NCBI GenBank assembly: GCA_026005015.1
Contig: BPKG01000004.1
Location: 1-64,000, forward strand
DNA length: 64,000 nt
DNA from: Burkholderiales bacterium
GTDB taxonomy: Bacteria; Pseudomonadota; Gammaproteobacteria; Burkholderiales; UBA6910
Direction: 5' to 3'
Under the pieces are notes generated by a model, which had not been told where the DNA came from, made no database searches, and saw only the letters and a list, made by a program, of their open reading frames with translations. A program made the translations under genes and the position numbers. Shown piece after piece: positions 25,966-35,004 of the stretch (position 1 is the stretch's first letter; each line of letters starts with the position of its first letter).

Positions 25966-26346
25966 TCAATCCAGGTGGCGGTATTCGCCCTCGATCACCC
26001 CCTCGTCCCGGGGCGGCTCGGGGTTCAGGCTCTTCCACGGCAGTAACAGCACGAGGAGCGCCAGCACGTCGCTTACGACGCCCGGAAACAGCAGGAGCGC
26101 CCCGGCGAGGAACTGGCGGCCGCTGTCCAGGAGGGCGGAGAAGAGCATGTCTCCCCGGGCGCGGGCCCGCTCCAGGCGCGAGGCGAAGAGCCGCCGCTCC
26201 CCCCGGATCAGGGCCCAGCCCGCTAGGGCCGAAAGGGCGAGGGGGGCAAGGGTCCACCAGCCCAGGGCCTGGCCGAGCTGGGCGAGCCCCCAGATCTCCA
26301 GGAGGGGAAAGGCGAGGAGGGCCAGGAGAAAGAGGATCACCCGCAT
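25966..26346 (-). CDS. fxsA: FxsA-family membrane protein
   Basis: A 126-residue protein with hydrophobic segments at residues 3-20, 25-45 and 78-103 (FLAGALLLFPGVVSDVLALLVLLLPW), which is the FxsA layout including the FPG(V/F)xSD motif. In E. coli, FxsA overproduction eases exclusion of phage T7 by the F plasmid; its normal role is unknown. The basic stretch RGERRLFASRLERARARGD forms the cytoplasmic loop. It is divergent from cutA, and the AT-rich 76 bases between them must serve both. Confidence 0.9.
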   Translation of the reverse strand: MRVILFLLALLAFPLLEIWGLAQLGQALGWWTLAPLALSALAGWALIRGERRLFASRLERARARGDMLFSALLDSGRQFLAGALLLFPGVVSDVLALLVLLLPWKSLNPEPPRDEGVIEGEYRHLD

Positions 26347-26422
26347 CGGATCGAACGCCGGTCGTCGCGCGGCGGCGCGACGCGAAAGTGGATAGAATTT
26401 AACATTTTAATCGGTTTAGCTT

Positions 26423-26752
26423 ATGACTTCGTTACTCGTCATCACCAACCTCCCGGACCGGGACAGCGCCGAGAAGCTGGCCGAGGCCCTCATCGACCAG
26501 CGGGCGGCGGCCTGCGTCAACGTGACGGGGGCCTGCCGCTCGGTGTACCGGTGGCGCGGGCAGGTGGAGCGGGCGGACGAATTCCCGGTGTTCATCAAGA
26601 CGACGGCGGAAGCCTACCCGCGCCTGGAGCAACTCATCCGGGAGCGGCACCCCTACGAACTCCCGGAAATCATCGCGGTCCGTATTGAGCAGGGCCTGCC
26701 GGCCTATCTCGCCTGGGTGGCGGCGGAAACCGGCGGCCCAGGCGCCTCATAG
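26423..26752 (+). CDS. cutA: CutA1 divalent-ion tolerance protein
   Basis: A 109-residue trimeric cytosolic protein: LLVITNLPDRDSAEKLAEALIDQRAAACVN, then SVYRWRGQVERADEFPVFIKTT and ERHPYELPEIIAV, all hallmark CutA1 segments. It has been linked to copper tolerance and to signal-transduction-like (PII-fold) roles, but the exact function is unsettled. In proteobacteria it commonly precedes dsbD, as here (16-base gap), so the two probably share a transcript. Confidence 0.95.
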   Translation: MTSLLVITNLPDRDSAEKLAEALIDQRAAACVNVTGACRSVYRWRGQVERADEFPVFIKTTAEAYPRLEQLIRERHPYELPEIIAVRIEQGLPAYLAWVAAETGGPGAS

Positions 26753-26768
26753 AAAATAGTCCGCCCCC

Positions 26769-28598
26769 ATGCGGTTGGTCCTTGTCCTGCTGTTCCTGGT
26801 TTCCCCCTTCGTCGGCCTGCCCGAGGCGGGGGCTCAGGATTTCCTCCGGGCGGCTCGCCAGGCGTTGGCCGCGCCTGCGGAAGAGGAGCTGCTGCCGCCA
26901 GACGCGGCCTTCCGGGCTGAGGTGCTCGCCCGGGATGGGCGGACCCTGGAAGCCCGCTTCAGCCCGGCCAAGGGCTATTACCTCTATCGGGACAAGTTCT
27001 CCTTCAGCCTGGTGGATGCCCCCGGGGTGCAGCTCGCCAGCGTGGAGATTCCCCCCGGGAAGCCTAAGGACGACCCCTTCTTCGGCAAGATAGACGTCTT
27101 CTACGAGCCGGTGGCGGTATTGATTCGGCTGCAGCGGGAGGCCGAGGTGGCGGGCCCGATTAAGCTGAAGGCCGGCTACCAGGGTTGCAACGAGCCGGTG
27201 GGGGTGTGCTATCCGCCTATCGAAAAGGTCTTCGAGGTGGCCCTGCCCGCTGCGGTGGCCGCGCCGCCGGGGGCCGCGACCGCCCAGGCGGAGGATGATC
27301 GGGTGGCCGGGCTCCTCAAGTCCGAGGGGTTCTGGCTGATCGTGGCGAGCTTCCTGGGCTTCGGGCTGCTCCTCGCCTTCACGCCCTGCGTGCTTCCCAT
27401 GATTCCCATCCTGTCCGGGATCGTCGCCGGGCAGGGCCATCGGCTCACCAAGCTGCGCGGGTTCACCTTGGCCCTCGCCTACGTGCTGGGCATGGCCATC
27501 ACCTACGCGGCCGCCGGCGTGGCGGCGGGGCTTTCGGGCACCATGCTGTCGGCGGCCCTGCAGAACCCGTGGGTGCTGGGGATGTTCGCGGCCCTCTTCG
27601 TGCTGCTTGCCCTGTCCATGTTCGGGTTCTACGAGCTGCAACTGCCTGCCTCCCTCCAGAGCCGGCTCGCCGGCACGGCCAACCGGCTGGGCAGCGGCCA
27701 CTACGCCGGGGTCTTCGTCATGGGGGCGCTGTCGGCGGTGATCGTGGGTCCCTGCGTGGCGGCGCCCCTGGCGGGGGCGCTCCTGTACATCAGCCAGACC
27801 CGGGACGTGGTGCTGGGCGGCGCGGCCCTCTTCGCCATGGCCATCGGCATGGGCCTGCCCTTGCTCGCCGTGGGCGCTTCCGCCGGGGCGCTCCTGCCCA
27901 AAGCCGGCCCCTGGATGGAAAACGTCAAGCGCTTTTTCGGCGTCGTGCTGCTGGCGGTGGCGATCTACACCGTCTCCCCAGTGATCCCGGCGGTGGTGCA
28001 CATGCTTCTATGGGCGGCGCTCCTCATCGTCTCCGCCATTTATCTCCACGCCATCGATCCCCTGCCACCGGAGGCTTCCGGCTACCGCAGGTTCTGGAAG
28101 GGCGTGGGCGTCATCGCCCTCCTCGTGGGGGTGTCCCTGCTGGTGGGGGCCCTTTCCGGCGGGCGCGACGTGCTCCAGCCCCTGGCGGGGCTGAGGTTCG
28201 CCGGGGGCGAGGTCGCCGCGGGCGCCGCCCAGGCGGGCCATTTGCCCTTCGAGCGGGTGCGCTCCCTGGCGGAGCTGGAGACCCGGTTACAGGCTGCGGG
28301 GGGCCGCTACGCCATGCTGGATTTCTACGCCGACTGGTGCATCACGTGCAAGGAGATGGAGCGCTTCACCTTCAGCGACCCCCGAGTGCAAGCCAAGCTC
28401 CGGGACGCGGTGCTGCTCCAGGCGGACGTGACCCGCAACACCCTCGAGGACGCAGCCTTGCTCAAGCGCTTCAACCTCTTCGGTCCGCCCGCCATCCTCT
28501 TTTTCGACCGGCAGGGTCGGGAAGTGGCCGGGGTGCGGGTCGTGGGTTTCCAGAACGCCGATGACTTTCTCGCCACCTTGGAGAGGGCAATGCCATGA
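26769..28598 (+). CDS. dsbD: Thiol:disulfide interchange protein DsbD
   Basis: Carries electrons from cytoplasmic thioredoxin across the inner membrane to periplasmic thiol proteins. The 609-residue protein shows a signal peptide (residues 1-22), an N-terminal domain with the Cys140/Cys147 pair (GYQGCNEPVGVCYPP), an eight-helix core with FTPCVLPMIPILSG near 209 and VGPCVAAPLAGALLY near 330, and a C-terminal thioredoxin domain with FYADWCITCKEME near 520. All three redox pairs are intact. The stop overlaps the next gene (ATGA), a likely client thioredoxin. Confidence 0.97.
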   Translation: MRLVLVLLFLVSPFVGLPEAGAQDFLRAARQALAAPAEEELLPPDAAFRAEVLARDGRTLEARFSPAKGYYLYRDKFSFSLVDAPGVQLASVEIPPGKPKDDPFFGKIDVFYEPVAVLIRLQREAEVAGPIKLKAGYQGCNEPVGVCYPPIEKVFEVALPAAVAAPPGAATAQAEDDRVAGLLKSEGFWLIVASFLGFGLLLAFTPCVLPMIPILSGIVAGQGHRLTKLRGFTLALAYVLGMAITYAAAGVAAGLSGTMLSAALQNPWVLGMFAALFVLLALSMFGFYELQLPASLQSRLAGTANRLGSGHYAGVFVMGALSAVIVGPCVAAPLAGALLYISQTRDVVLGGAALFAMAIGMGLPLLAVGASAGALLPKAGPWMENVKRFFGVVLLAVAIYTVSPVIPAVVHMLLWAALLIVSAIYLHAIDPLPPEASGYRRFWKGVGVIALLVGVSLLVGALSGGRDVLQPLAGLRFAGGEVAAGAAQAGHLPFERVRSLAELETRLQAAGGRYAMLDFYADWCITCKEMERFTFSDPRVQAKLRDAVLLQADVTRNTLEDAALLKRFNLFGPPAILFFDRQGREVAGVRVVGFQNADDFLATLERAMP

Positions 28599-29125
28599 GC
28601 CGGGCCCGCCGGTTCCTGATCGCGGCTGCGGTGGCGGCCGTGGCCCTCACGGCGGGGGCCGGCCTGCGTTTCCACCTCGCGGCGCCGACTGAGGACGCAG
28701 CAGAGGCGGGCAAGGCGCTGCTCGAAGCGAGCTTCGAAGACCTGGCCGGGGAGCGGGTGGGCCTCACCCGGTTCCGGGGCCAGGTGCTGGTGGTCAACTT
28801 TTGGGCCACCTGGTGTACCCCCTGCCGGGAAGAGATCCCGGAGTTCGTCGAGGTGCAGGAGGAGTTCCGGGAGCGGGGAGTGACCTTCGTGGGCATCGCG
28901 GTGGACCGCAAGGAGCCGGTGGCGGCCTTCAGCCGGGAGCTGGGCATCAACTATCCCATCCTGATCGGCAGCCTGGAGGCCATGGAGTTGGCCCAGAGGG
29001 CAGGCAACCGGCTCCAGGCGCTGCCCTTCACGGTGATCCTGGACCGGAACGGCCAGGCCGCCAAAGTTCATCTGGGCAGGCTCTCCCGGGACGAGCTGGT
29101 CCCCTTGCTGCTCCAACTCCTCTAG
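28595..29125 (+). CDS. TlpA/ResA-like membrane-anchored thioredoxin
   Basis: A 176-residue periplasmic thioredoxin-fold protein with an N-terminal signal anchor (RRFLIAAAVAAVALTAGAGL), then LVVNFWATWCTPCREEIPEF carrying the CxxC active site and the cis-Pro region LQALPFTVILDRNGQ. Translational coupling to dsbD suggests DsbD keeps it reduced. Such proteins reduce apocytochrome c or copper-site cysteines; which one applies here is not shown. The c-type cytochrome and SCO protein of the mtoX operon in this window would be possible clients. Confidence 0.9.
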   Translation: MSRARRFLIAAAVAAVALTAGAGLRFHLAAPTEDAAEAGKALLEASFEDLAGERVGLTRFRGQVLVVNFWATWCTPCREEIPEFVEVQEEFRERGVTFVGIAVDRKEPVAAFSRELGINYPILIGSLEAMELAQRAGNRLQALPFTVILDRNGQAAKVHLGRLSRDELVPLLLQLL

Positions 29126-29152
29126 CCGGCCCCTTCCGGGTCGTTCCTGGAC

Positions 29153-29177
29153 ATTTTGCCGCGAATTGCGGCAAAAT
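29153..29177. promoter_or_regulatory. Perfect palindrome upstream of aroQ
   Basis: ATTTTGCCGC (29153-29162) and GCGGCAAAAT (29168-29177) are perfect 10-base arms around GAATT. It lies 26 bases after the thioredoxin gene stop and 34 bases before the aroQ start. With no T-run it is not a standard terminator; it may be an operator for the aroQ-accBC unit. Confidence 0.5.
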
Positions 29178-29210
29178 TCGCCGATCTTTTGAGCCAGGAG
29201 CCCCCTTCGA

Positions 29211-29663
29211 GTGAAATCTTCCCAAGTCCTGGTCCTCCACGGGCCCAACCTGAATCTCCTCGGCGTGCGGGAGCCCGAGGTCTATGGGCTCGTCACGTTG
29301 GGCGAAATTAACGAGCGTTTGATGAAGTTGGGCGAGGCTCATGGGGTGCCGGTGGTGTGCTTCCAGAGCAACTCGGAATCCGACCTGGTGGAGCGGGTAC
29401 ACAAGGCCCGGGACGATCACACCGGTTTCATCCTCGTCAATCCGGCGGCCTTCACCCACACCAGCGTGGCCTTGCGGGACGCCCTTTCCGCCGTGGCGAT
29501 CCCCTTCATCGAGGTGCACCTGTCCAACCTCCATGCCCGCGAACCCTTCCGGCGGGTCTCCTACTTTTCCGATCGCGCTGTGGGGGTCATCACCGGCCTG
29601 GGCGCCAAGGGCTACGAGCTGGCGCTCCTCTACGCCCTGGATTTCCTGGCTCACAAGGCCTGA
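29211..29663 (+). CDS. aroQ: Type II 3-dehydroquinate dehydratase
   Basis: Converts 3-dehydroquinate to 3-dehydroshikimate in the shikimate pathway. The 150-residue protein has [19 protein letters not shown] at the N-terminus (Arg and Tyr of the lid), [32 protein letters not shown], and the catalytic His region [14 protein letters not shown]. The start is a GTG. It heads a run with accB and accC, the conserved order in many proteobacteria. Confidence 0.97.
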   Translation: MKSSQVLVLHGPNLNLLGVREPEVYGLVTLGEINERLMKLGEAHGVPVVCFQSNSESDLVERVHKARDDHTGFILVNPAAFTHTSVALRDALSAVAIPFIEVHLSNLHAREPFRRVSYFSDRAVGVITGLGAKGYELALLYALDFLAHKA

Positions 29664-29696
29664 GCCCTTTTCTCCGATAACACAAGGAGTCTTGCC

Positions 29697-30158
29697 ATGG
29701 ACCTGCGCAAGCTCAAGAAGCTGATCGACCTGGTGCAGGCCTCCGGCATCGCCGAGCTGGAAATCACCGAAGGGGAGGAGAAGGTACGGATCACCCGCAA
29801 CGCGGTCTCGGCCGCCCCTTCGGTGGCCATGGTCCCGGCGGCCTCTCCCATCCCGCCTGCCCCGGCCCCCGCCCAGAACTCGACCGTCGAACCGGCCGCC
29901 GCCCCCAAGCTCCCCGAAGGCCACGTGATCAAGTCCCCCATGGTGGGCACGTTCTACCGCTCTTCCTCCCCCGGGTCCAAGCCTTTCGTCGAGCTGGGCC
30001 AGACGGTTAAGGCGGGCGATACGCTGTGCATCATCGAGGCCATGAAACTCATGAACGAGATCGAGTCGGACGTGGCCGGCGTGGTCAAGGCCATCCTGGT
30101 GGAGAACGGCCAGCCGGTAGAATACGGCGAGCCCCTGTTCGTGATCGAGGTCGAGTGA
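29697..30158 (+). CDS. accB: Biotin carboxyl carrier protein of acetyl-CoA carboxylase
   Basis: Carries biotin between the carboxylase and transferase halves of acetyl-CoA carboxylase, the first step of fatty acid synthesis. The 153-residue protein has an N-terminal helix region, a Pro/Ala linker (residues 38-70) and a C-terminal biotinyl domain with the biotin Lys117 in [17 protein letters not shown] precedes the ATG. Normally accC follows closely; here a 191-base insert with a duplicated accC start separates them. Confidence 0.97.
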   Translation: MDLRKLKKLIDLVQASGIAELEITEGEEKVRITRNAVSAAPSVAMVPAASPIPPAPAPAQNSTVEPAAAPKLPEGHVIKSPMVGTFYRSSSPGSKPFVELGQTVKAGDTLCIIEAMKLMNEIESDVAGVVKAILVENGQPVEYGEPLFVIEVE

Positions 30159-30183
30159 GGGAGTGGCCGCAAGAAGAGCCCCC

Positions 30184-30384
30184 GATCGAGCCGCGGTGAG
30201 CCATGTTTGAAAAAATTCTGATTGCGAACCGCGGCGACCACACGCCGCGCAGCGGCTTGTGGCTGTGGAGGCTAACGGGCGCTTTGCGCCCGTTAAGCGA
30301 GCGCATGCGAGCGGCCGGAACTAGATCGCAGATCGAGCCGCGGTGAGCCATGTTTGAAAAAATTCTGATTGCGAACCGCGGCGA
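30184..30384 (+). repeat. 54-base direct duplication of the accC start region flanking a palindromic insert
   Basis: Bases 30184-30237 and 30331-30384 are identical and each contains the last 19 upstream bases plus the first codons of accC. The 93 bases between them carry a perfect hairpin: TAACGGGCGC (30273-30282), TTT, GCGCCCGTTA (30286-30295). The offset of 147 bases is a multiple of three. The layout looks like insertion of a small palindromic element with a long duplicated flank, or a tandem duplication later interrupted. Confidence 0.85.
30203..30346 (+). CDS. 47-codon leader reading frame upstream of accC
   Basis: The first copy of the duplicated accC start opens a frame whose first 11 residues equal those of AccC ([11 protein letters not shown]), then runs through the hairpin insert (LWLWRLTGALRPLSERMRAAG) and stops at a TGA (30344-30346) three bases before the real accC ATG at 30350. 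Both ATGs have the same upstream bases, so both should be translated. The product probably has no function, but translation of it, and reinitiation at accC, could tune accC output. Confidence 0.5.
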   Translation: MFEKILIANRGDHTPRSGLWLWRLTGALRPLSERMRAAGTRSQIEPR

Positions 30385-31711
30385 GATCGCCCTGCGCATC
30401 CAGCGCGCCTGCCGGGAGCTGGGCATCAGGACCGTGGTGGTGCACTCGGAAGCCGACGCGGAGGCGAAGTACGTGAAGCTTGCCGACGAATCCGTGTGCA
30501 TCGGCCCGGCGCCCTCGGCCCAGAGCTACCTCAACGTCCCCGCCATCATCAGCGCCGCCGAGGTGACCGACGCCGAGGCGATCCATCCGGGCTACGGGTT
30601 TCTCTCGGAAAACGCCGACTTCGCCGAGATGGTGGAAAAGAGCGGCTTCGTCTTCGTCGGGCCGCGCCCCGAGACCATCCGCCTCATGGGCGACAAGGTG
30701 AGCGCCAAGAACGCCATGAAGAAGGCGGGGGTGCCCACGGTGCCCGGCTACGACTCGCCCCTACCGGACAACCCGGCGGAGATCCGCCGGATCGCCAAAT
30801 CCATCGGCTACCCGGTGATCCTTAAGGCCGCCGGAGGCGGAGGCGGGCGCGGCATGCGGGTGGTGCACACGGAAGCGGCGCTGCTCAACGCCGTGGCCAC
30901 GGTCCAGGCGGAGGCCCAGGCGGCCTTCGGCAACCCGGCGGTGTACATGGAGAAGTTCCTGGAAAACCCCCGCCACATCGAAATCCAGGTGCTCGCCGAC
31001 GAATACCGCAACGTGGTCCACTTGGGCGACCGGGACTGCTCCATGCAAAGGCGCCACCAGAAGATCATCGAAGAGGCCCCGGCCCCCGGGCTGACCCCGC
31101 GCCAGCGGGAGAAAATCGCCGAGCGCTGCGTGGAGGCCTGCCGGCGCATCGGCTACCGGAGCGCGGGCACCCTGGAGTTCCTCTACGAGAACGGGGAGTT
31201 CTACTTCATCGAGATGAACACCCGGGTCCAGGTGGAGCATCCGGTGACCGAGATGATCACTGGGGTGGACATCGTCAAGCAGCAGATCTTGATCGCGGCG
31301 GGCGAACGCCTGAAGTTCCGCCAGCGGGACATCGTCTTCCGCGGTCACGCCCTCGAGTGCCGCATCAACGCCGAGGATCCCTTCACCTTCAGCCCCAGCC
31401 CGGGCCGCATCACCTCCTATCACCCGCCGGGAGGACCGGGCGTGCGGGTGGACTCCCATGTCTACCAGGGCTATTTCGTCCCGCCCCACTACGATTCCCT
31501 GATCGGCAAGGTCATCGCCTTCGGCGATACCCGCGAGCAGGCCATCGCCCGCATGCGCTCGGCCCTTTCGGAAATGGTGGTGGAGGGCATCAAGACCAAC
31601 ATCCCCCTGCACCAGGAGCTTCTCATGGACACCGCTTTCTTGCAGGGCGGGGTGAGCATTCACTATCTTGAGCAGAAGCTGGCGGGCGTGGCCAAGAAAA
31701 AGACCGCATGA
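30350..31711 (+). CDS. accC: Biotin carboxylase subunit of acetyl-CoA carboxylase
   Basis: ATP-dependent carboxylation of biotin on AccB. The 453-residue ATP-grasp protein has the N-terminal [17 protein letters not shown], the Gly-rich ATP loop [16 protein letters not shown] (residues 161-176), the metal/ATP residues in [19 protein letters not shown] and RINAEDP. The protein itself is complete; only its 5' flank is disturbed by the duplication. The stop overlaps prmA (ATGA). Confidence 0.98.
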   Translation: MFEKILIANRGEIALRIQRACRELGIRTVVVHSEADAEAKYVKLADESVCIGPAPSAQSYLNVPAIISAAEVTDAEAIHPGYGFLSENADFAEMVEKSGFVFVGPRPETIRLMGDKVSAKNAMKKAGVPTVPGYDSPLPDNPAEIRRIAKSIGYPVILKAAGGGGGRGMRVVHTEAALLNAVATVQAEAQAAFGNPAVYMEKFLENPRHIEIQVLADEYRNVVHLGDRDCSMQRRHQKIIEEAPAPGLTPRQREKIAERCVEACRRIGYRSAGTLEFLYENGEFYFIEMNTRVQVEHPVTEMITGVDIVKQQILIAAGERLKFRQRDIVFRGHALECRINAEDPFTFSPSPGRITSYHPPGGPGVRVDSHVYQGYFVPPHYDSLIGKVIAFGDTREQAIARMRSALSEMVVEGIKTNIPLHQELLMDTAFLQGGVSIHYLEQKLAGVAKKKTA

Positions 31712-32601
31712 AGGGCTGGCTCGCCCTTTCCCTGTCGGTGGAGGCGGCCCAGGCCGAGGCCCTCTCCGACGCCCTCCAGGCCCTGGGGGCGATCTCGGTG
31801 GAACTGGGCGACGCGGCGCCCGAGGCGGCCGCCCTGGACGACACGCCGGAGGAGCCCTTCCCCCTCTGGGCCCGCTGCCGGGTGACCGCCCTCTTTCCCG
31901 AAGGGGTCGATGGGCGGGCGATCGCAGAGGAGGCGGCCCGGCTTGCCGCCCTGGCGGCGCTTCCCCCAGTGGAAATGGCCCCGGTCTCGGAGCGGGACTG
32001 GGTGCGGGAGACCCAGTCCCAGTTCGGCCCGTTCCAGGCGAGCCCCAGGCTTTGGGTGGTGCCGAGCTGGGCGGCGCCTCCTCCCGACGCCCTCATCCCG
32101 CTGCGCCTGGATCCCGGAGTCGCCTTCGGCTCCGGAAGCCACCCGACCACGCGCCTGTGCCTTAACTGGCTTGACGCCACGGTGCGCGGTGGCGAACATG
32201 TGCTGGATTACGGCTGCGGCTCCGGAATCCTGACCATCGCCGCGATAAAGCTGGGCGCCGCCCGGGCCGTGGGGGTGGACATCGATCCGCTGGCCCTGGC
32301 GGCGAGCCGGGAGAACGCTCGGCTGAACCGGGTGGCCGCCGAATTCCATGACCCCGCCCAGCTCCCCGCCGACTTCCGCGCCGACCTTGTGGTGGCCAAC
32401 ATCCTGGCGAGACCCTTGATGCTGCTCGCCCCGGTGCTGGTCCAGGCCCTCAAGCCCGGCGGGCGTCTCGCCCTGGCGGGCATCCTGGGGGAGCAGGTCG
32501 AAGCGGTGGCAGGGGCTTACCGGCCGGCCCTGGCCCTCACCGTGGCGGCGGTGGCGGAGGAGAACTGGGTGCTGCTCACAGGGGAGAAAAGCGCCCCATG
32601 A
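31708..32601 (+). CDS. prmA: Ribosomal protein L11 methyltransferase
   Basis: Trimethylates lysines and the N-terminus of ribosomal protein L11 using SAM. The 297-residue protein has the PrmA N-terminal domain ([22 protein letters not shown]), the [13 protein letters not shown] linker, [18 protein letters not shown], the SAM motif [15 protein letters not shown], and the motif [10 protein letters not shown]. It is coupled to accC and to the zinc-ribbon gene by four-base overlaps, the conserved accBC-prmA order. Confidence 0.97.
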   Translation: MKGWLALSLSVEAAQAEALSDALQALGAISVELGDAAPEAAALDDTPEEPFPLWARCRVTALFPEGVDGRAIAEEAARLAALAALPPVEMAPVSERDWVRETQSQFGPFQASPRLWVVPSWAAPPPDALIPLRLDPGVAFGSGSHPTTRLCLNWLDATVRGGEHVLDYGCGSGILTIAAIKLGAARAVGVDIDPLALAASRENARLNRVAAEFHDPAQLPADFRADLVVANILARPLMLLAPVLVQALKPGGRLALAGILGEQVEAVAGAYRPALALTVAAVAEENWVLLTGEKSAP

Positions 32602-33419
32602 CCATGGCGACCCGCTGCCCGGGGTGCGGCACCCTTTTCAAGATCACGGCGGAGCAGCTCCAGGTGCGGGAGGGTCGGGCGCGCTGCGGCCGCTGCCGGC
32701 AGGTCTTCAACGCCCTCGATACCCTCACCAGCCTGCCCGATCCGCCGGTGCCTGCCGTCCCCATCGAAGCGGAGCCGCCCACGCCGGAGCCCACTGGGAT
32801 ACCACCGGCGGAAGAGGGACAATGGGAAACGCCGCCGCCTTCCAGAGCGCAAGCCCCGGCGGAGCAAGGGACGAACGCGGGGAACGAGGCAGTCGCGGGG
32901 GAGACCGGCTGGTGGCCGGAAGAGCCGCCTGGGGTGCTCCGTCGCCGGTCTCTCTCTTGGGCCGCCGGCGCCGGGGCGTTGTTCCTCCTCCTCGCGGGCC
33001 AGCTCGCGTACCTTTTCCGCGTCGAGCTGGCGACCCTCTATCCCGGCGCTCGCCCGCCCCTGGAGCAAGCCTGCGCGTTTCTGGGCTGCCAGATTCCTCT
33101 TCCGCAAAAGGCCCAATTCATCCATATCGAGGCCTCCGACTTGCAGGCGGACTCGGCACGGCCCGAGCGCCTGACCCTGATGCTGGCGCTGCGCAACCGG
33201 GCGCCGTTCCGCCAGGCCTATCCCGCCATCGAGCTCACCCTCACCGACGGGGAGGGCCGGCCCCTGGCGCGGCGGGTGCTGCTGCCCCGGGACTACCTGG
33301 GGGAACGGGGCGTCGAGGCCCAGGGAATAGGGCCGAACGCGGTGACCGACATCCGGCTCCCCCTGGAGACGGGCGACCTGCGCCCGAACGGCTACCGCCT
33401 GTACACGTTCTATCCTTGA
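32598..33419 (+). CDS. Zinc-ribbon/DUF3426 membrane protein
   Basis: A 273-residue protein. The N-terminal zinc ribbon has Cys7, Cys10, Cys30 and Cys33 (CPGCGTLF ... RCGRCRQVF), the MJ0042-type finger. A disordered Pro/Glu-rich linker (residues 50-110) leads to one membrane helix (AAGAGALFLLLAGQLAYLF) and a DUF3426 domain outside (LTLMLALRNRAPFRQAYPAIELTLTD). The family is widespread in proteobacteria downstream of prmA; function is unknown. The TGA overlaps the gcvT ATG by one base. Confidence 0.9.
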   Translation: MTMATRCPGCGTLFKITAEQLQVREGRARCGRCRQVFNALDTLTSLPDPPVPAVPIEAEPPTPEPTGIPPAEEGQWETPPPSRAQAPAEQGTNAGNEAVAGETGWWPEEPPGVLRRRSLSWAAGAGALFLLLAGQLAYLFRVELATLYPGARPPLEQACAFLGCQIPLPQKAQFIHIEASDLQADSARPERLTLMLALRNRAPFRQAYPAIELTLTDGEGRPLARRVLLPRDYLGERGVEAQGIGPNAVTDIRLPLETGDLRPNGYRLYTFYP

Positions 33420-34543
33420 TGGCGCTCAAAACGACTCCCCTCACTCACTTCCATCGTCGACAGGGCGCCCGGCTGGTGGATTTCAGCGGCTGGGAAATGC
33501 CGCTCCATTACGGCTCCCAGATCGAGGAACACCATCGGGTGCGCCGGGACGCCGGGGTCTTTGACGTGTCCCACATGCTGGCGATCGACCTGGAGGGTGC
33601 GGGCGCCGAAGCGCTGCTCCGCCGGCTGCTCTCGAAGGACGTGGGCCGGCTCGCCCGCCCCGGCGCGGCCCTCTACGCCTTGATGCTCAACGAAGACGGG
33701 GGCATCGTGGACGATGTGATCGCCTACCAGCGGGGCCCCGCCGCCTTCCGGGTGGTAGTGAACGCCGGCCCGGCGGAGAAGGATCTCGCCTGGATCCGGC
33801 GCCATGGCGCGGGACTTTCGGTGACGATGACGCCGCGCCGGGATCTGGCCATCCTGGCGGTGCAGGGGCCGAACGCCCGCCGTCGCGCGGCGGAGGCGCT
33901 CCCGGCGGCCGCCGCCCTCCTGCAGGGCCTCGCCCGGTTCCAGGCGGCGGAGGCGGACGGCGCCTTCGTCGCGCGCACGGGCTACACCGGCGAGGACGGC
34001 TGCGAGCTGATGCTCCCCGCCGAGCGGGCAGAAGGCGTGTGGCGGCGGCTCCTGGACGCGGGCGTCGCCCCCTGCGGGCTGGGCGCCCGAGACACCCTGC
34101 GACTGGAAGCCGGGCTCAACCTGTACGGCCAGGACATGGACGAGGACGTGACCCCCTTCGAGTGCGGGCTGGGTTGGGCCGTGGACCTGGATGGGACGCG
34201 GGACTTCGTGGGGCGCGCGGCACTGGCGGGCGCGCGTCCCCGCTGGCAGCGGTTGGGGCTGGTGCTGGAGGACAAAGGGGTCCTGCGCCACGGCCAGCGG
34301 GTGGAAACGGCCGCTGGCGAGGGTCTCGTCACCAGCGGCGGTTTCGCGCCGACCTTGGGCCGCTCCATCGCGCTAGCGCGCGTGCCCCTGGGCGTCGCGC
34401 CGGGCGCGTCCGTGAGCGTTGCGATTCGCGATAAAATGGCGCAAGCCAAGTGCGTGCAACCGCCGTTCGTGCGCGAAGGCAAGCCGTGCATTGCCCTGTT
34501 ATCGGGCGGCGATTCCGCGAGAAGCATAAGGAACAACCCATGA
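33419..34543 (+). CDS. gcvT: Aminomethyltransferase, T-protein of glycine cleavage
   Basis: Transfers the methylene group from lipoyl-bound aminomethyl on GcvH to tetrahydrofolate and releases ammonia. The 374-residue protein begins [24 protein letters not shown] and has FDVSHML, the catalytic region around [15 protein letters not shown], and the folate-binding [29 protein letters not shown]. The ATG at 33419 overlaps the previous stop; sequence upstream in the same frame belongs to the zinc-ribbon gene. Stop overlaps gcvH. Confidence 0.98.
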   Translation: MALKTTPLTHFHRRQGARLVDFSGWEMPLHYGSQIEEHHRVRRDAGVFDVSHMLAIDLEGAGAEALLRRLLSKDVGRLARPGAALYALMLNEDGGIVDDVIAYQRGPAAFRVVVNAGPAEKDLAWIRRHGAGLSVTMTPRRDLAILAVQGPNARRRAAEALPAAAALLQGLARFQAAEADGAFVARTGYTGEDGCELMLPAERAEGVWRRLLDAGVAPCGLGARDTLRLEAGLNLYGQDMDEDVTPFECGLGWAVDLDGTRDFVGRAALAGARPRWQRLGLVLEDKGVLRHGQRVETAAGEGLVTSGGFAPTLGRSIALARVPLGVAPGASVSVAIRDKMAQAKCVQPPFVREGKPCIALLSGGDSARSIRNNP

Positions 34544-34929
34544 CCGCACCCCACCATCTGCGCTATAGCAAGACCCACGAATGGGCGCGCCTGGACGATG
34601 ACGGCCTGGTGACCGTGGGCATCACCCATCACGCCCAGGAGCAGCTCGGCGACATGGTGTACGTGGAGCTGCCCGAGGTGGGGAGAGCGTACAAGGCGGG
34701 CACGGAATGCGCGGTGGTGGAATCGGTGAAGGCCGCCGCCGACGTCTATGCGCCCGTGGGCGGCACCGTGGTGGCGGTGAACGAGTTGCTCGAGGCGCAC
34801 CCCGAGCAGTTGAACCAGGACCCCTACGGGGCCTGGATCTTCAAGCTCAAGCCCGAGAACGCCGAGGACTTGAAGCGCCTCTTGAGCGCCGCCCAGTATC
34901 AGTCCATGGTGGATGCCGACGAGGGTTGA
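34540..34929 (+). CDS. gcvH: Glycine cleavage system H protein
   Basis: The lipoyl carrier that shuttles aminomethyl between the P, T and L proteins. The 129-residue protein has [21 protein letters not shown], the lipoylated Lys64 in [14 protein letters not shown] and [11 protein letters not shown]. The ATG at 34540 is preceded by AAGGAA and overlaps the gcvT stop; an earlier in-frame start at 34450 lies within gcvT and is rejected. Length is typical. Confidence 0.98.
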   Translation: MTAPHHLRYSKTHEWARLDDDGLVTVGITHHAQEQLGDMVYVELPEVGRAYKAGTECAVVESVKAAADVYAPVGGTVVAVNELLEAHPEQLNQDPYGAWIFKLKPENAEDLKRLLSAAQYQSMVDADEG

Positions 34930-35004
34930 CCCGGTGAAGGAGCGCAACCTGGGCGCGCCGCCGGCGCGGCCGTGGGGTCCCGGTTTTACCCCTTAGGTTC
35001 CACG

